A stretch of DNA of 64,000 bases from Azorhizobium caulinodans ORS 571 (GCF_000010525.1 NC_009937.1:372001-436000), one strand, 5' to 3'. Positions 28,997 through 38,033 are shown, numbered from the stretch's first letter. Program-made: numbers and translations. Notes: generated by a model from the sequence alone, not told the origin.

Positions 28997-29446
28997 TCAG
29001 AGATAGAATTGCGTTTCGAACAGCAGGCAGCCGTCCGGCCCCGCCTGGAAGGGGCCGTGCAGCGCGCCCGGCGGCCGACAGGCGAAGCTTGGCGCGTTGA
29101 AGGTTTCGGGCGTGTGGGGTGGGGTCTGGGCGGCAACGATCAGGCTGCCGCGGGCGACGAAGACTTCCTCGTAGAAATCGTGAACCTTCACCTCGTCGAT
29201 GCGGGCATGGGGCGCCCAGCGCACGAGACGGTTCAGATGCCCCTTGCGGGCGGCCTCATCGATGCTGCCGGCGAGCACCTTGGCCTCGATGCCGGGGGCC
29301 ACTTCCACCCAGCCGTCGACTTCGTCGATCTCGAAGAATTCCCGGTGTTCCTTGCCGGTGCCCGGGTCGATGGGAAACGCCATACCTGCCGTCCTGTTCG
29401 GCGCGGCGGGGGCCGCGCTGTCATCAGAACAGGCGATGTCGGCCAT
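28997..29446 (-). CDS. Cupin-domain protein
   Basis: 149 residues. A single beta-barrel with HARIDEVKVHDFYEEVFVARGSLIV and PPGALHGPFQAGPDGCLLFET as the two cupin motifs; metal ligands would be H (HARID), E (EEVFV) and H (LHGPF). Resembles ChrR-like or unspecific cupins. A shorter start at the ATG at 29383 (MAFPIDPGTG) is plausible because the first 21 residues are low complexity. Substrate unknown. Confidence 0.75.
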   Translation of the reverse strand: MADIACSDDSAAPAAPNRTAGMAFPIDPGTGKEHREFFEIDEVDGWVEVAPGIEAKVLAGSIDEAARKGHLNRLVRWAPHARIDEVKVHDFYEEVFVARGSLIVAAQTPPHTPETFNAPSFACRPPGALHGPFQAGPDGCLLFETQFYL

Positions 29447-29482
29447 CAGGGCAAGGCCTTTCCCGCCCGGCCGGGGTGAGCG

Positions 29483-29749
29483 TCAGTGGACGCTCACCGT
29501 GGTCAGTTCGTTCTGGAACGCATTCGCCAGGGCGGCCTCACGGCTGTCGGTCAGCATGATCGGCGTGCCGTCGGCGGCGTGCAGGGTGAACAGCGTCAGG
29601 CCCGGCTGCATTTCGGGCGCCTGCGGGAACAGCCGCTGGGCGTCTTCCGACTTGATGGTCCGCAGATAGGCGATCTCGCCCCCGCCCAGCACGGCCAGTG
29701 CCTCGGGGGTCATGGGGATATTCGTCTCGTTGATCTTCTCGGTATTCAT
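29483..29749 (-). CDS. DUF1150 family protein
   Basis: 88 residues. PMTPEALAVLGGGEIAYLRTIKSEDAQRLFP and DGTPIMLTDSREAALANAFQNEL are characteristic of DUF1150, small proteins encoded with hsp20 genes across Rhizobiales. It is 43 bp behind hsp20 on the same strand, so probably co-transcribed and heat induced. Start ATG 29749 has GAGAGGG upstream. Function unknown; a chaperone accessory is possible. Confidence 0.9.
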   Translation of the reverse strand: MNTEKINETNIPMTPEALAVLGGGEIAYLRTIKSEDAQRLFPQAPEMQPGLTLFTLHAADGTPIMLTDSREAALANAFQNELTTVSVH

Positions 29750-29792
29750 GATGCAACCCTCTCTTCCCGCAGCGCGCTTGGGCCTTGCCGGA

Positions 29793-30221
29793 TCAGGAAC
29801 GCGAAACGATGTCGATCCGTTTCGCCTGCCGGACGGGCTCGGGCCGCACAAGGTCGATGGACAGGAGGCCATTGCGCAGTTCGGCTCCGAGGACATTCAT
29901 CCCCTCGGCCAGAACGAATGTGCGCTGGAACTGCCGGGCGGCGATCCCCCTGTGAAGGAAGATCCGCTCCTCTCCATCCTCGACCTGACGGCCGCGGATG
30001 GTCAGTTCCTTCTCTTCGATGGACACCTCGAGTTCATCCTGGCTGAAGCCGGCCACCGCCAGCGTGATGCGCAGGCGAAGGGGCGAACCGGAACCGCTTT
30101 CAATCCTCTCCACATTGTAGGGAGGATATCCATCGGCGCTCTTGGCAACCCGGTCGAGCGTGCGCTCGACCTCGTCGAAACCCAACAGAAACGGGCTCGA
30201 CAGCGAAGAGAGTCGCGACAT
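29793..30221 (-). CDS. Small heat shock protein Hsp20
   Basis: 142 residues. Alpha-crystallin domain at ~35-130 (YNVERIESG...RLRITLAVAGFSQDELEVSIEEKELTIRGRQ, and ending NGLLSIDLVRPEP), with a rhizobial class A-like N-terminus MSRLSSLSSPFLLGFDEVER. The C-terminal IxI motif is degenerate (KRIDIVSRS). ATP-independent holdase. It is first in a two-gene operon with DUF1150, behind a RpoH-like promoter and a three-hairpin leader in which the Shine-Dalgarno AGGA is paired. Confidence 0.94.
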   Translation of the reverse strand: MSRLSSLSSPFLLGFDEVERTLDRVAKSADGYPPYNVERIESGSGSPLRLRITLAVAGFSQDELEVSIEEKELTIRGRQVEDGEERIFLHRGIAARQFQRTFVLAEGMNVLGAELRNGLLSIDLVRPEPVRQAKRIDIVSRS

Positions 30222-30225
30222 GTAT

Positions 30226-30308
30226 CAAAGTCCTCATCAAGCGACTTTGCGGGTCTTGGGCACGAACCTGTCCGGTCCGTTCCCGACGGGGCCCTGCAAG
30301 GCACCCCG
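30226..30308 (-). ncRNA. ROSE-type RNA thermometer leader of hsp20 (candidate)
   Basis: Three consecutive hairpins in the ~90-nt leader, read on the minus strand: arms CGGGG/CCCCG (30308-30287), GGG-ACG-ACC paired with GGT-CGT-CCC (30284-30258), and CAAAGTC/GACTTTG (30249-30226). The last hairpin contains the only Shine-Dalgarno, AGGA, nine bases before the start codon, and pairs part of it. This matches the layout of rhizobial ROSE elements, which melt at heat-shock temperature. Fold drawn by eye. Confidence 0.6.
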
Positions 30309-30318
30309 TTGATTGCGC

Positions 30319-30347
30319 ATATGGGACTCAACCCCCCATGGCGCAAG
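30319..30347 (-). promoter_or_regulatory. RpoH (sigma-32)-like promoter of hsp20
   Basis: On the minus strand CTTGCG (30342-30347), 16-bp spacer, CCCATAT (30319-30325). This agrees with the heat-shock sigma consensus (CTTG ... CCCCATAT type). It would start transcription near 30312 and give a ~90-nt leader that exactly spans the three hairpins. Confidence 0.55.
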
Positions 30348-30407
30348 TGTCCGCCCGGAGGGTTGCCTGGGGATGGTTCTCCATTACAGCGCCAAGCTTG
30401 AGGTCGG

Positions 30408-32060
30408 TCACGCCGCCCGCAGCGGGCCGACGTCCATGCGGGGCGTGAAGCTCTCGGCGTCCGCTGCCCGCCATTCGGCGCCATAGGGCGTCTCCTCGGG
30501 CGCCTCCACGAGGGCGAAGGGAGCGAGGAAGGGATAGAGCTTGTCGAGCGGGCGCACCTCGATGGGGCTCACGCGGTGCCAGAGATGGTGCGGCAGCAGC
30601 TCCGAGGGATGGGAGAGGCCCGCCGCCGCCACGAGTTCGGCGAGCGCGTGGACCGTGTGGCGCTGAAAGTTGGCCACGCGCTCCGCCTTGTCCTCCACCA
30701 CGAGGCCGCGCTGGAGGTGCGGGTCGTTGGTGGCGACGCCGGTAGGGCACAGGCCCGTGTGGCAGCGCAGGGACTGCACGCAGCCGAGCGAGAACATGAA
30801 GGCGCGGGCGGCGTTGCACCAGTCGGCGCCGATGGCCATGTTGGCCGCCATGGAGAAGCCGGACGTGACCTTGCCGCTGGCGGCAAGCTTCACTTCCCCG
30901 CGCAGGCCGGCGCCGACGAGCGCGTTGCGCATCAGCACCAGCCCCTCGCGCAGCGGCATGCCCACATGGTCCGCGAGCTCGCGCGGGGCGGCGCCCGTGC
31001 CGCCTTCCGAACCGTCCACCACGATGAAATCGGGGCGGATGCCGGTCTTCAGCATGGCCTTCACGATGGCGAAGGTCTCGCTGGGATGGCCGACGCACAG
31101 CTTGAAGCCCACCGGCTTGCCGCCGGACAGCTCGCGCAGCTTCGCCACGAACTCCATGAGCTGCACCGGGCTGTTGAAGGCCGGGTGCCGGGAGGGCGAG
31201 ATGCAGTCCTCGCCGAGCGCGATGCCACGGATCTCCGCGATTTCCGGCGTCACCTTGGCCGCCGGGAGCACGCCGCCATGGCCGGGCTTGGCGCCCTGGC
31301 TGAGCTTGATCTCGACCATCTTCACCTGGTCGTCCGCAGCCTTCTCGGCAAAGCGCTCGGGGGAGAAGGAGCCGTCGCGGTTGCGGCAGCCGAAATAGCC
31401 CGAGCCCAGTTCCCAGACGATGTCGCCGCCATAGGTGCGATGATAGGGCGAGAGGCCGCCTTCGCCGGTGTCGTGATAGAAGCCGCCGGTCTTGGCACCG
31501 AGGTTCAGGGCCTCGATGGCGTTGCGGCCGAGCGAGCCGAAGCTCATGGCCGATATGTTGAGGACGGACGCGGAATAGGGCTTCGCGCACTGCGGCCCGC
31601 CTACGGTGACGCGGAAGGGCTCCTCGGCCACCGGCATGGGGGCGAGGGAGTGGGTCATCCACTCATATTCGCTGGAATAGGCGTTCAGCTCCGTGCCGAA
31701 GGGCTGGCGATCCTCTTCCTGCTTCGCGCGGGCATAGACGAGGCTGCGGTCCATGCGCGGATAGGGCCGCCCCTCCTCGTCGCCTTCCACAATGTACTGG
31801 CGCAGATAGGGCCGCAGGGCCTCGAACAGCCAGCGCATGGAGCCGATGAGCGGATAGTTGCGCAGCAGCGAGTGGCGCGTCTGGAATGCATCGAACAGGC
31901 CGATGGCGACGAAGGGCATCATCGCCGCGAACACCCAGGTCCACGCCGCATGGCTGGCGAAGGACAGGATGAGGGCGAGGGTGGCGAGCGCGACGACGGC
32001 AAAGAAGAAGCTGTAGCGCCGCAGCCAAAGAACGGTGCCGGGTTGAAGTCCGCCGGACAT
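30408..32060 (-). CDS. FMN-binding glutamate synthase family protein
   Basis: 550 residues. Two N-terminal membrane helices (~12-55) precede a GltB central/FMN-type TIM barrel: SVLNISAMSFGSLGRNAIEALN, KLSQGAKPGHGGVLPAAKV, FIVVDGSEGGTGAAPRELADHVG. CVQSLRCHTGLCPTGVAT carries cysteines resembling the 3Fe-4S ligands of glutamate synthase. There is no glutaminase domain, so it is not a full GOGAT. These membrane-anchored proteins (COG0069) may oxidise or transfer amino groups; no substrate is established to my knowledge. Start ATG 32060 has GAGGAAA upstream. Confidence 0.9.
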   Translation of the reverse strand: MSGGLQPGTVLWLRRYSFFFAVVALATLALILSFASHAAWTWVFAAMMPFVAIGLFDAFQTRHSLLRNYPLIGSMRWLFEALRPYLRQYIVEGDEEGRPYPRMDRSLVYARAKQEEDRQPFGTELNAYSSEYEWMTHSLAPMPVAEEPFRVTVGGPQCAKPYSASVLNISAMSFGSLGRNAIEALNLGAKTGGFYHDTGEGGLSPYHRTYGGDIVWELGSGYFGCRNRDGSFSPERFAEKAADDQVKMVEIKLSQGAKPGHGGVLPAAKVTPEIAEIRGIALGEDCISPSRHPAFNSPVQLMEFVAKLRELSGGKPVGFKLCVGHPSETFAIVKAMLKTGIRPDFIVVDGSEGGTGAAPRELADHVGMPLREGLVLMRNALVGAGLRGEVKLAASGKVTSGFSMAANMAIGADWCNAARAFMFSLGCVQSLRCHTGLCPTGVATNDPHLQRGLVVEDKAERVANFQRHTVHALAELVAAAGLSHPSELLPHHLWHRVSPIEVRPLDKLYPFLAPFALVEAPEETPYGAEWRAADAESFTPRMDVGPLRAA

Positions 32061-32252
32061 GGTTTTCCTCCTCGCGCGCCACAGGGGCAGCACGCCGGCC
32101 GGTCCTCTCCGGGAGGGACCGTCCGGCGCGGTCTGGCGCCGCACGGCGAAGGTAGAGTGCCATCCGGCGGACCGGAAGCATTCAATTACCGCTTACCCGT
32201 CAAATCTCGGGGCGATCGCATGGAAGACCGGCCCGAGCGCCGCGAGCGCGGC

Positions 32253-33179
32253 TCAGGCGGCGGTGGCGGCTGCCGTCGCGAAGGCGTCGGCAAGCTGGCG
32301 CATCACCGGGATCTGGCTGGGCAGCTCGCTCCAGTAGCGGCGGTGCAGTTCGAGGTTCAGGATGGCGCGGGGAGCAAGCCGGCACTGGGCGGCGATGGTC
32401 TCCCACGGCAGGTCGCCCCAGCCCACCGGCAGGTGGAGGTCGCCTTCGCCGAGACCGAGGCGCTCGGCTTCATCCACGCTCCAGCTCTCCATGGCGCGGC
32501 CGAAGCTGTCATGGACATGCACATGCTTGGCGAACGGAGCGAGGGCAGCGAGTTCCGGCAGCAGCGGCACCTTGGCCTCGGTGCAGCGCTGATAGGCGTG
32601 GCTGACATCGAGGGTCGCCCGCACATGGGCGTGATCGAGCGCGTCCAGCTCTGCGGCAAGGCGCGAGGGCAGAGCCGTCTCGCGCATCTTCTCGAAGCGG
32701 AAGACGTTCTCCACGCAAACCGTGAGGTCATGGCGGGCGGCCAGGTCGCCGGCCAGGGCGAGGGCGTCGCGCTGGCGTTTGTAGGCGACCTCGATGTCGT
32801 CGTCCTGCTCGCGCACGCAGCCGGTGTGCATCACGTAATTCTCGGCGCCCAGCGCTCCGGCGATCTCGATGGAAGCGGCCAGCAGCGCCTCGTGGCGCGG
32901 CAGGCGGGCCGGCACGTCCATGAGGTTGATGGCGAGCGGGCCGTGCACCGTGTAGCCGAAGGGCCGGTCACGGGTGGCGGCGACGAGGCGCTTCAGCCGG
33001 TCGTCGAGGATGCGGCCGTTCACCACCAACGTCCAGGCGAAGGTGGGCAGCTCCACGAAATCGACGCCGAGTCGCTCGGCCTCGTCGAGCTTGGCGGGCA
33101 GGTCCTCGAACTCCGGTGAGGTGGCGCGGATCGAATAGCCGATGCCGAGAAGGGCGGGGGCGGGAGAGAGCGCGTCCAT
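32253..33179 (-). CDS. Sugar phosphate isomerase/epimerase family TIM-barrel protein
   Basis: 308 residues of the xylose-isomerase-like AP endonuclease 2 fold. Candidate metal ligands appear in VCVENVFR, LDVSHAYQ, HVHVHDSFG and NLELH. Start ATG 33179 is preceded by AAGGAA. It may act on a sugar or inositol derivative; no pathway genes are adjacent. The next gene in the same direction is 192 bp further on, so co-transcription is uncertain. Confidence 0.8.
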   Translation of the reverse strand: MDALSPAPALLGIGYSIRATSPEFEDLPAKLDEAERLGVDFVELPTFAWTLVVNGRILDDRLKRLVAATRDRPFGYTVHGPLAINLMDVPARLPRHEALLAASIEIAGALGAENYVMHTGCVREQDDDIEVAYKRQRDALALAGDLAARHDLTVCVENVFRFEKMRETALPSRLAAELDALDHAHVRATLDVSHAYQRCTEAKVPLLPELAALAPFAKHVHVHDSFGRAMESWSVDEAERLGLGEGDLHLPVGWGDLPWETIAAQCRLAPRAILNLELHRRYWSELPSQIPVMRQLADAFATAAATAA

Positions 33180-33415
33180 AATCGGTTCCTTCACGCGGGA
33201 GGCTGCGCCGATCCGGCCGGGCGGACCTGATCGGTGAGGCGGTCCCTGAGATTTTGACGAGACCGTGCGTCCGATCGGCGCGAAAACCGGTTCGATCGGC
33301 ACGTTCTCTCGGAGAGGCCGGAACGCTGAGCGCACACCAGAGCCTTGCGGCCCGGTTGCTTTAGCACAGCCGTTCGCGGAGGGCCTGCCCGAATCTTGCC
33401 CTGCCTATCAGACGG

Positions 33416-33796
33416 TCATTCCATGGCAGTGGCATGAAGGCGCCGCACCGTGGCGGCGAGCGTCATGGGATCGAAGGGCTTGGCGATGACGCCGACGGCC
33501 CCCAGCGAGCGGAAATGTTCCACCTCGTGCGCCTGGGTCCGCGCGGTGACGAAGGCGACCGGAATGGCCTGCGTGGCCGCATCCGCCCGCAGCGTGGCGA
33601 GGGTGGTCGGCCCGTCCACGCCCGGCATCATCACGTCCATGAGGATGAGGTCGATGCCGCCCGCCTTCGCCCGCGCCACCGCCTCGGGGCCGGAAGCCGC
33701 GGTGAGCGCCGTGAGGCCGGGGTCGAGCCCGAGCGACAGGCTCGCGATCTCGCGGATGTCGGCTTCGTCGTCCACATAGAGGATGGTGAGCGCCAT
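33416..33796 (-). CDS. Single-domain response regulator (CheY-like)
   Basis: 126 residues, receiver domain only: acidic pair DDE at ~9-11, phosphoacceptor Asp in LILMDVMMPGVDGP (~54), Thr/Ser in AFVTAR and Lys in VIAKPFDP. It begins 30 bp after the CHASE3 histidine kinase gene, its likely partner. Without an output domain it probably acts by protein contact or as a phosphate relay. Confidence 0.92.
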   Translation of the reverse strand: MALTILYVDDEADIREIASLSLGLDPGLTALTAASGPEAVARAKAGGIDLILMDVMMPGVDGPTTLATLRADAATQAIPVAFVTARTQAHEVEHFRSLGAVGVIAKPFDPMTLAATVRRLHATAME

Positions 33797-33826
33797 GGCG
33801 GATCTCGCGGCTGTCCGGACGTTCCG

Positions 33827-35587
33827 CTATGGCGCCTCGAGCGCCGGCAAGTCCAGATGAAAGGCGGTGCCCACGCCTTCCTCGGTCTCGAAGCTGAGCG
33901 TCCCGTCGTGATGATCGGCGATCTCGCGGGCGATGGCGAGGCCAAGCCCGGTGCCGCCCCGCTGGCGGGTATCGGAATTGTCCGCCTGCGCGAAGCGGGT
34001 GAAGATGGCGGAGCGGAAGCTCTCCGGAATGCCCATGCCGTGATCGCGCACGGTGGCCCGCACATGGTCGCCGCGGCGGGCGACGCTCACCTCCACCGTG
34101 CTGCCGGCGGGGGAGAATTTCACCGCATTGGACAGAAGGTTGGTCAGCACCTGGATCAGCCGGTCCGCATCGCCCGTCACCCGCAGGTCGCCCGGCTCCA
34201 CCTCAAGGGTGAGGGCGACCTGGTGTTCGAGCGCAAAGCCGCTGTTCTGCTCCACCGACCGCTCGGCGACCTCGGCCAGCGAGACGGTGTCGCGGGCGAA
34301 GGTGATGCCCGAGGACTGCATCTTCTCGATGTCGAGAATGTCGTTGATGAGCCGCACCAGCCGCCGGCAGTTCTGGGAGGCGATGGTGACGAGCCTCTGC
34401 GCCCCTTCCGGCAGGGAGCCGGTGGCGCCGCCGGCCAGCAGGCCGAGCGAGCCGGCGATGGAGGTGAGCGGGGTGCGCAGCTCGTGGCTGACGGTGGAGA
34501 CGAATTCGTTCTTCATCACCTCGGCCCGCTTGCGCTCGGTGATGTCGTGCAGCACGGCAACGAGATTCTGGCCGCCGCTGTCCCGCATCCGGCCGATGGC
34601 CACGTCCACGGGCACAGTGCCGCCGTCCTTGCGCAGCCCGATCAGTTCGCGCACGCCGCCGCCGTCCTTGGCGGTCGAGGACAGTTCTGTCATGAAATCG
34701 GTGGGCGTGGTGCCTTCCGGCAGGCTGAACAGCGTGCCGAGCGGCTTGCCCGCAATCTCCTCCGGCTGCCAGCCGAGCAGGCGCGTGGTGGCGGGATTGG
34801 CGCTCTCGATGCGACCCTCGACATTCACCGTGACGATGGAATCGATGGCGCTGGCGAGAATGGCCCGCTGGCGCGAGAGGGCATCGCCCAGCGCCCGCTC
34901 CGCCCGGCGGCGGCCCACCAGATGGGTGAGCATCACGGCGGTGGAGCCGAAGACCACGGCGATGGCCGCGCCGAGAAGGGCGAGCAGGGTTGTCTTGGTG
35001 CGCTGGCCGACGACGCGCACCTCCTGGGTGCGGGCGTTGATGGCGCCGATTTCCGCCTCGGCGATGCTCTCCACCGTCTCGGCGATCTGGTCCATCAGGC
35101 CCTTGCTCTGCCGCACCTGGAGGATGCTGCCGGCGGGCGTCGCATCCGAATGCATGCGGGCGTCGATCATCTCTCCCAGCAGCCGCAGCTCCGCCTCTGC
35201 GAGCCTCTTGAGGCGGGCAAGGTCGTCAGTGTGCTCCGGGCGTTCGACGGCGAATTTCGTCACGGCCGCGATGCGGGCGAGGATGCGCGTCCGGTCCTCG
35301 TCGAGCGGCGGGCGGAATTCGGCTTCGCCGGTGATGATGAAGCCGCGCGTGGCGCTCTCCACCGTCAGCAACTGCTCATAGATCGACTGCAATTCCGCGC
35401 GGATGCTGGAGGAATAGATCAGATCCTCGCGCGCATGCTGGCTGGCCGCGAATTCCCGGAAGCTGGCGAAGCCCACGGCCATCACGATGGCGATGGAGAC
35501 GCAGGCGCCGAGTACCGCGATGATGGAGACGTTGCGGATGCCGCGCCGGAAGCGGCGGCGGTCCTTGGGGCGGCGCTGCATCAGCAT
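33827..35587 (-). CDS. CHASE3-PAS sensor histidine kinase
   Basis: 586 residues from the ATG at 35587, which has GGAG nine bases upstream. Order: membrane helix ~25-47, CHASE3-type extracytoplasmic helical sensor (~50-195), second helix (LLALLGAAIAVVFGSTAVML), PAS domain (ILASAIDSIVTVNVEGRIESANPATTRLLGW), HisKA with FVSTVSHELRTPL at ~365, and HATPase with N box (LSNAVKFSP), DHGMGIPE and GGTGLGLAI. No receiver is fused; the regulator is the next gene. The signal is unknown. Confidence 0.92.
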   Translation of the reverse strand: MLMQRRPKDRRRFRRGIRNVSIIAVLGACVSIAIVMAVGFASFREFAASQHAREDLIYSSSIRAELQSIYEQLLTVESATRGFIITGEAEFRPPLDEDRTRILARIAAVTKFAVERPEHTDDLARLKRLAEAELRLLGEMIDARMHSDATPAGSILQVRQSKGLMDQIAETVESIAEAEIGAINARTQEVRVVGQRTKTTLLALLGAAIAVVFGSTAVMLTHLVGRRRAERALGDALSRQRAILASAIDSIVTVNVEGRIESANPATTRLLGWQPEEIAGKPLGTLFSLPEGTTPTDFMTELSSTAKDGGGVRELIGLRKDGGTVPVDVAIGRMRDSGGQNLVAVLHDITERKRAEVMKNEFVSTVSHELRTPLTSIAGSLGLLAGGATGSLPEGAQRLVTIASQNCRRLVRLINDILDIEKMQSSGITFARDTVSLAEVAERSVEQNSGFALEHQVALTLEVEPGDLRVTGDADRLIQVLTNLLSNAVKFSPAGSTVEVSVARRGDHVRATVRDHGMGIPESFRSAIFTRFAQADNSDTRQRGGTGLGLAIAREIADHHDGTLSFETEEGVGTAFHLDLPALEAP

Positions 35588-35690
35588 GACAGGCCGCTCC
35601 GCGGGAGTGCGGCGGCGGAGGGCAGGGAGGCGCGCGATCGGCAGGGCATGGCGAACCGTAACAGGATGCCGCCGCCGAGAGAAAGACGGC

Positions 35691-36446
35691 TCAGGCCTCT
35701 TCCTCGACCTCGACGACAGTGAGGTCCAGCCAGGCATCGAGGAAATGCTCGAGCCAGTGGCAAACCGCCGGATCGTGCCGGTACCAGCCATCGAAGTGGG
35801 CGTCGCTCGGCTGCGCGCCGGGGGTCGAGAGCTTGGCCGCGCCCTTGGTGGTCCAGCGGCACATCATCTCGTGCGTCACTTCCGGATGGAACTGCACGGC
35901 GAAGGCGTGCTGGCCGTAGCGGAAGGCCTGATTGGGGAAGACGTCGCCCTGGGCCAGAAGGTCGGCGCCCGCCGGCAGCTCGAAGCCTTCCGAATGCCAG
36001 TGATAGACATGGTCGGGCCAGGGCAGCAGCTCGGAGCCGAGCGCCGTCGGGCGCAGCGGATAATAGCCGATTTCGCTGAGGCCGGCCTCGTGCCGGGAGA
36101 CGGTCGCGCCGAGCGTGCGGGCCATGAGCTGGGCGCCGAGGCAGACCCCGAGCAACGGCGCGTCGGCGTCGAGCGCCTTGCCGATGAGCGTCATTTCCTC
36201 GGCGATCCAGGGGAAGGGATCGTTGGCGCTCATGGGGCCGCCGAAGACGACGGTGCCCACATGGTCCTCAAGGGTGTCCGGAAGGGCTTCGCCCAGCGCA
36301 GGGCGGCGGATGTCGAGCTCGTAGCCGCGCAGCTCGAGGAAGCGACCGATCCGGCCGGGCGTGGAGGTCGCCTGATGCAGGATGGTCAGGATGCGACCCT
36401 TGTGGCGTGCCTCCCAGGGGGCGCGCGCGTCAGTCCGAATGTCCAC
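35691..36446 (-). CDS. Class I glutamine amidotransferase-like protein
   Basis: 251 residues. Triad-type nucleophile Cys in LLGVCLGAQLMA, with His-Glu in AVQFHPEVTHE: a GATase1 fold like GMP-synthase-type amidotransferases. Such stand-alone proteins (COG0518) may act in amino-group or gamma-glutamyl hydrolysis. The start overlaps the TerB gene end by 17 bp, suggesting translational coupling. The acidic tail (VVEVEEEA) is unusual. Substrate unknown. Confidence 0.88.
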   Translation of the reverse strand: MDIRTDARAPWEARHKGRILTILHQATSTPGRIGRFLELRGYELDIRRPALGEALPDTLEDHVGTVVFGGPMSANDPFPWIAEEMTLIGKALDADAPLLGVCLGAQLMARTLGATVSRHEAGLSEIGYYPLRPTALGSELLPWPDHVYHWHSEGFELPAGADLLAQGDVFPNQAFRYGQHAFAVQFHPEVTHEMMCRWTTKGAAKLSTPGAQPSDAHFDGWYRHDPAVCHWLEHFLDAWLDLTVVEVEEEA

Positions 36447-36909
36447 CGTCCCCTTCCACCTCTCTGCGAACCTCGCGGCGGATCCGCACGCGATCGCGCG
36501 AGCCGATGTTCAGCAATTCGGCCGCCCGCCACACCAGATTGTCTTCAAATTCCGTGAGGCTCCCATCGGCATAGGCGACCTCGAACATCATCTCCACGAC
36601 GCGCAGCCGACCCTCCTCGTCGAGGGCGCGGTTCAGCACGCTGGTGAAGGCATAAAGATCAACGGCTTCCGCATCGCGCGCGATGGCGAGTTCCACGAGG
36701 CTGTCGGTGTCGGCTGCGCTCAGGTCGAAGCGGCTGGAGAGGATGTCCCGCAGCACGCCGCGCTCCTCATCCGTCACCGCGCCGTCGATGGCCATCACAT
36801 GCACCAGCAGGACCGCAGCCGCGAGGCGATAGTCATTGTCCTGGAAGGCGCTGGCTTCCCGTCGCTCGCCGGCGATGTCGGAGATGAAGTCGGAAAGCGC
36901 GCGGAACAT
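36430..36909 (-). CDS. TerB family protein
   Basis: 159 residues. Helical TerB domain (tellurite-resistance/DjlA-type) with two acidic EF-like segments: MAIDGAVTDEERGVLRDIL and AYADGSLTEFEDNLVWRAAELL. Probably cytoplasmic; roles of such proteins are poorly known. Overlaps the downstream amidotransferase gene by 17 bp. Confidence 0.88.
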   Translation of the reverse strand: MFRALSDFISDIAGERREASAFQDNDYRLAAAVLLVHVMAIDGAVTDEERGVLRDILSSRFDLSAADTDSLVELAIARDAEAVDLYAFTSVLNRALDEEGRLRVVEMMFEVAYADGSLTEFEDNLVWRAAELLNIGSRDRVRIRREVRREVEGDGGHSD

Positions 36910-37059
36910 GGAGCCTCGCAGGTCGGATGCCTGTTCCGTGGTGCCATGAAATCCGCGCGGGCGGCAAGCTCAGCCGTTTCCACAACGCATTGCTTTAAAT
37001 CAGTTTGCGATGAATTCTGCGCGACTGTGGCGGCGAATACACGATCCGCCGTCTTTCGG

Positions 37060-37356
37060 TCAGTTGTTGTTGTTCGGCAGCGGCTGGCGCTGGCTGCTGC
37101 CGCCCTGGATGCGCCGTGCGGAATCGCCTTCGCCGGGCCGCGTGGGCGGCGGGGGCGTGGGCACCATGTTCTGGCGCGGCGCGGGCGGGGAAAGGTTCTG
37201 GCCCGGGATGGGGGCGATGTAGGTCGGGGATACGATCACCGGCTTCGTCTGCTGGGCCTGCGCGACGGACGCGCCCATGAGCGTGCAGGCGAGCGCCACG
37301 GCAAGCGCGGAGGCTCCCAGGCGATGAGACGGGCGATGATGGTCGGTGTGCGTCAA
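37060..37356 (-). CDS. Small secreted proline-rich protein
   Basis: 98 residues. Signal peptide ending VAQAQ (~35), then a low-complexity Pro/Asn/Gln-rich mature part (QNMVPTPPPPTRPGEGD, PLPNNNN end). No domain. Likely periplasmic or surface, function unknown. Not linked to an EcfG-type element, unlike the next gene. Confidence 0.65.
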   Translation of the reverse strand: MTHTDHHRPSHRLGASALAVALACTLMGASVAQAQQTKPVIVSPTYIAPIPGQNLSPPAPRQNMVPTPPPPTRPGEGDSARRIQGGSSQRQPLPNNNN

Positions 37357-37453
37357 GACGGCCTCCCGCCGCTGGCCGATGCCGCCGGTGCGGCTGGTCG
37401 GTCTTGATCCTTCTGTTCAGTAGATGGAGGCCGGGCGGGCAAAAGGCAATGGC

Positions 37454-37648
37454 TCAGGGCCGGGTGGCGGGCTTCACCACCAGCCGTCCGGTGGCCGGCA
37501 CGGCCGGCGGGGTGTCGGCGTCGTGGATGACCACCTGGCCTTCCGCCCAGCGCTGCGGGCTGTCCACCAGCCGGCTGATGCTGATGCCGGCCGTGATCGC
37601 CAGCACCGTGGCCATCAGCACGAAGGAGCCTTCCCTGAGCATGGACAT
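37454..37648 (-). CDS. Tiny membrane protein with EcfG-type promoter
   Basis: 64 residues: one membrane helix (FVLMATVLAITAGISISRLV), then a short periplasmic tail with PPAVPATGRLVVKP. AGGA lies ten bases before ATG 37648. The exact GGAAC-N16-CGTT element 44-68 bp upstream supports it as a real, stress-induced gene despite its size. No family recognised. Confidence 0.65.
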   Translation of the reverse strand: MSMLREGSFVLMATVLAITAGISISRLVDSPQRWAEGQVVIHDADTPPAVPATGRLVVKPATRP

Positions 37649-37691
37649 GATGGTTCGTTCCTGGCGCGTTGATGGCGAAATCGTGGTCGAA

Positions 37692-37716
37692 AACGCCGCT
37701 GCGGTGCGTTCGTTCC
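37692..37716 (-). promoter_or_regulatory. EcfG-type general-stress promoter
   Basis: Minus strand GGAAC (37712-37716), 16-base spacer, CGTT (37692-37695): an exact match to the alphaproteobacterial EcfG consensus GGAAC-N16/17-CGTT. It drives the 64-residue membrane protein gene. It sits in the 522-bp gap 37649-38170, which also holds the promoter of the divergent response regulator and nothing else I can recognise. Confidence 0.75.
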
Positions 37717-38008
37717 GCTTATGGGCGTTCTTTTCGTCAGGGCCTGCTGCTGGGCGCGAGCAACTGACGGCCCGCGCAGGCTGGCCCGGAAACCTTGCCA
37801 AAATCCTAATTTTCAGAATCCCGCGTTGCTTTGGGCAGGAATGGCGTGTTCCGGTGGAAGGTGGGCATGGATGATCGGGGAGTTGGGGAAAAACGCTTGA
37901 CGCAATTTGACCGGTTGCGGGGCTCTCGTGCTCCGGCCTGCACGCTTGATGCCGGAGGCGAGCTTGCACCCGCGGCTCGACAACCTGTCACGCGCCCGTG
38001 ACAACTTT

Positions 38009-38033
38009 GGAACCGTCAAGCTCCAAGCCTGTT
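38009..38033 (+). promoter_or_regulatory. Near-consensus EcfG-type promoter
   Basis: GGAAC (38009-38013), 16-base spacer, TGTT (38030-38033); one base off the -10 consensus. Transcription would start ~125 bp before the response regulator. Confidence 0.5.
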
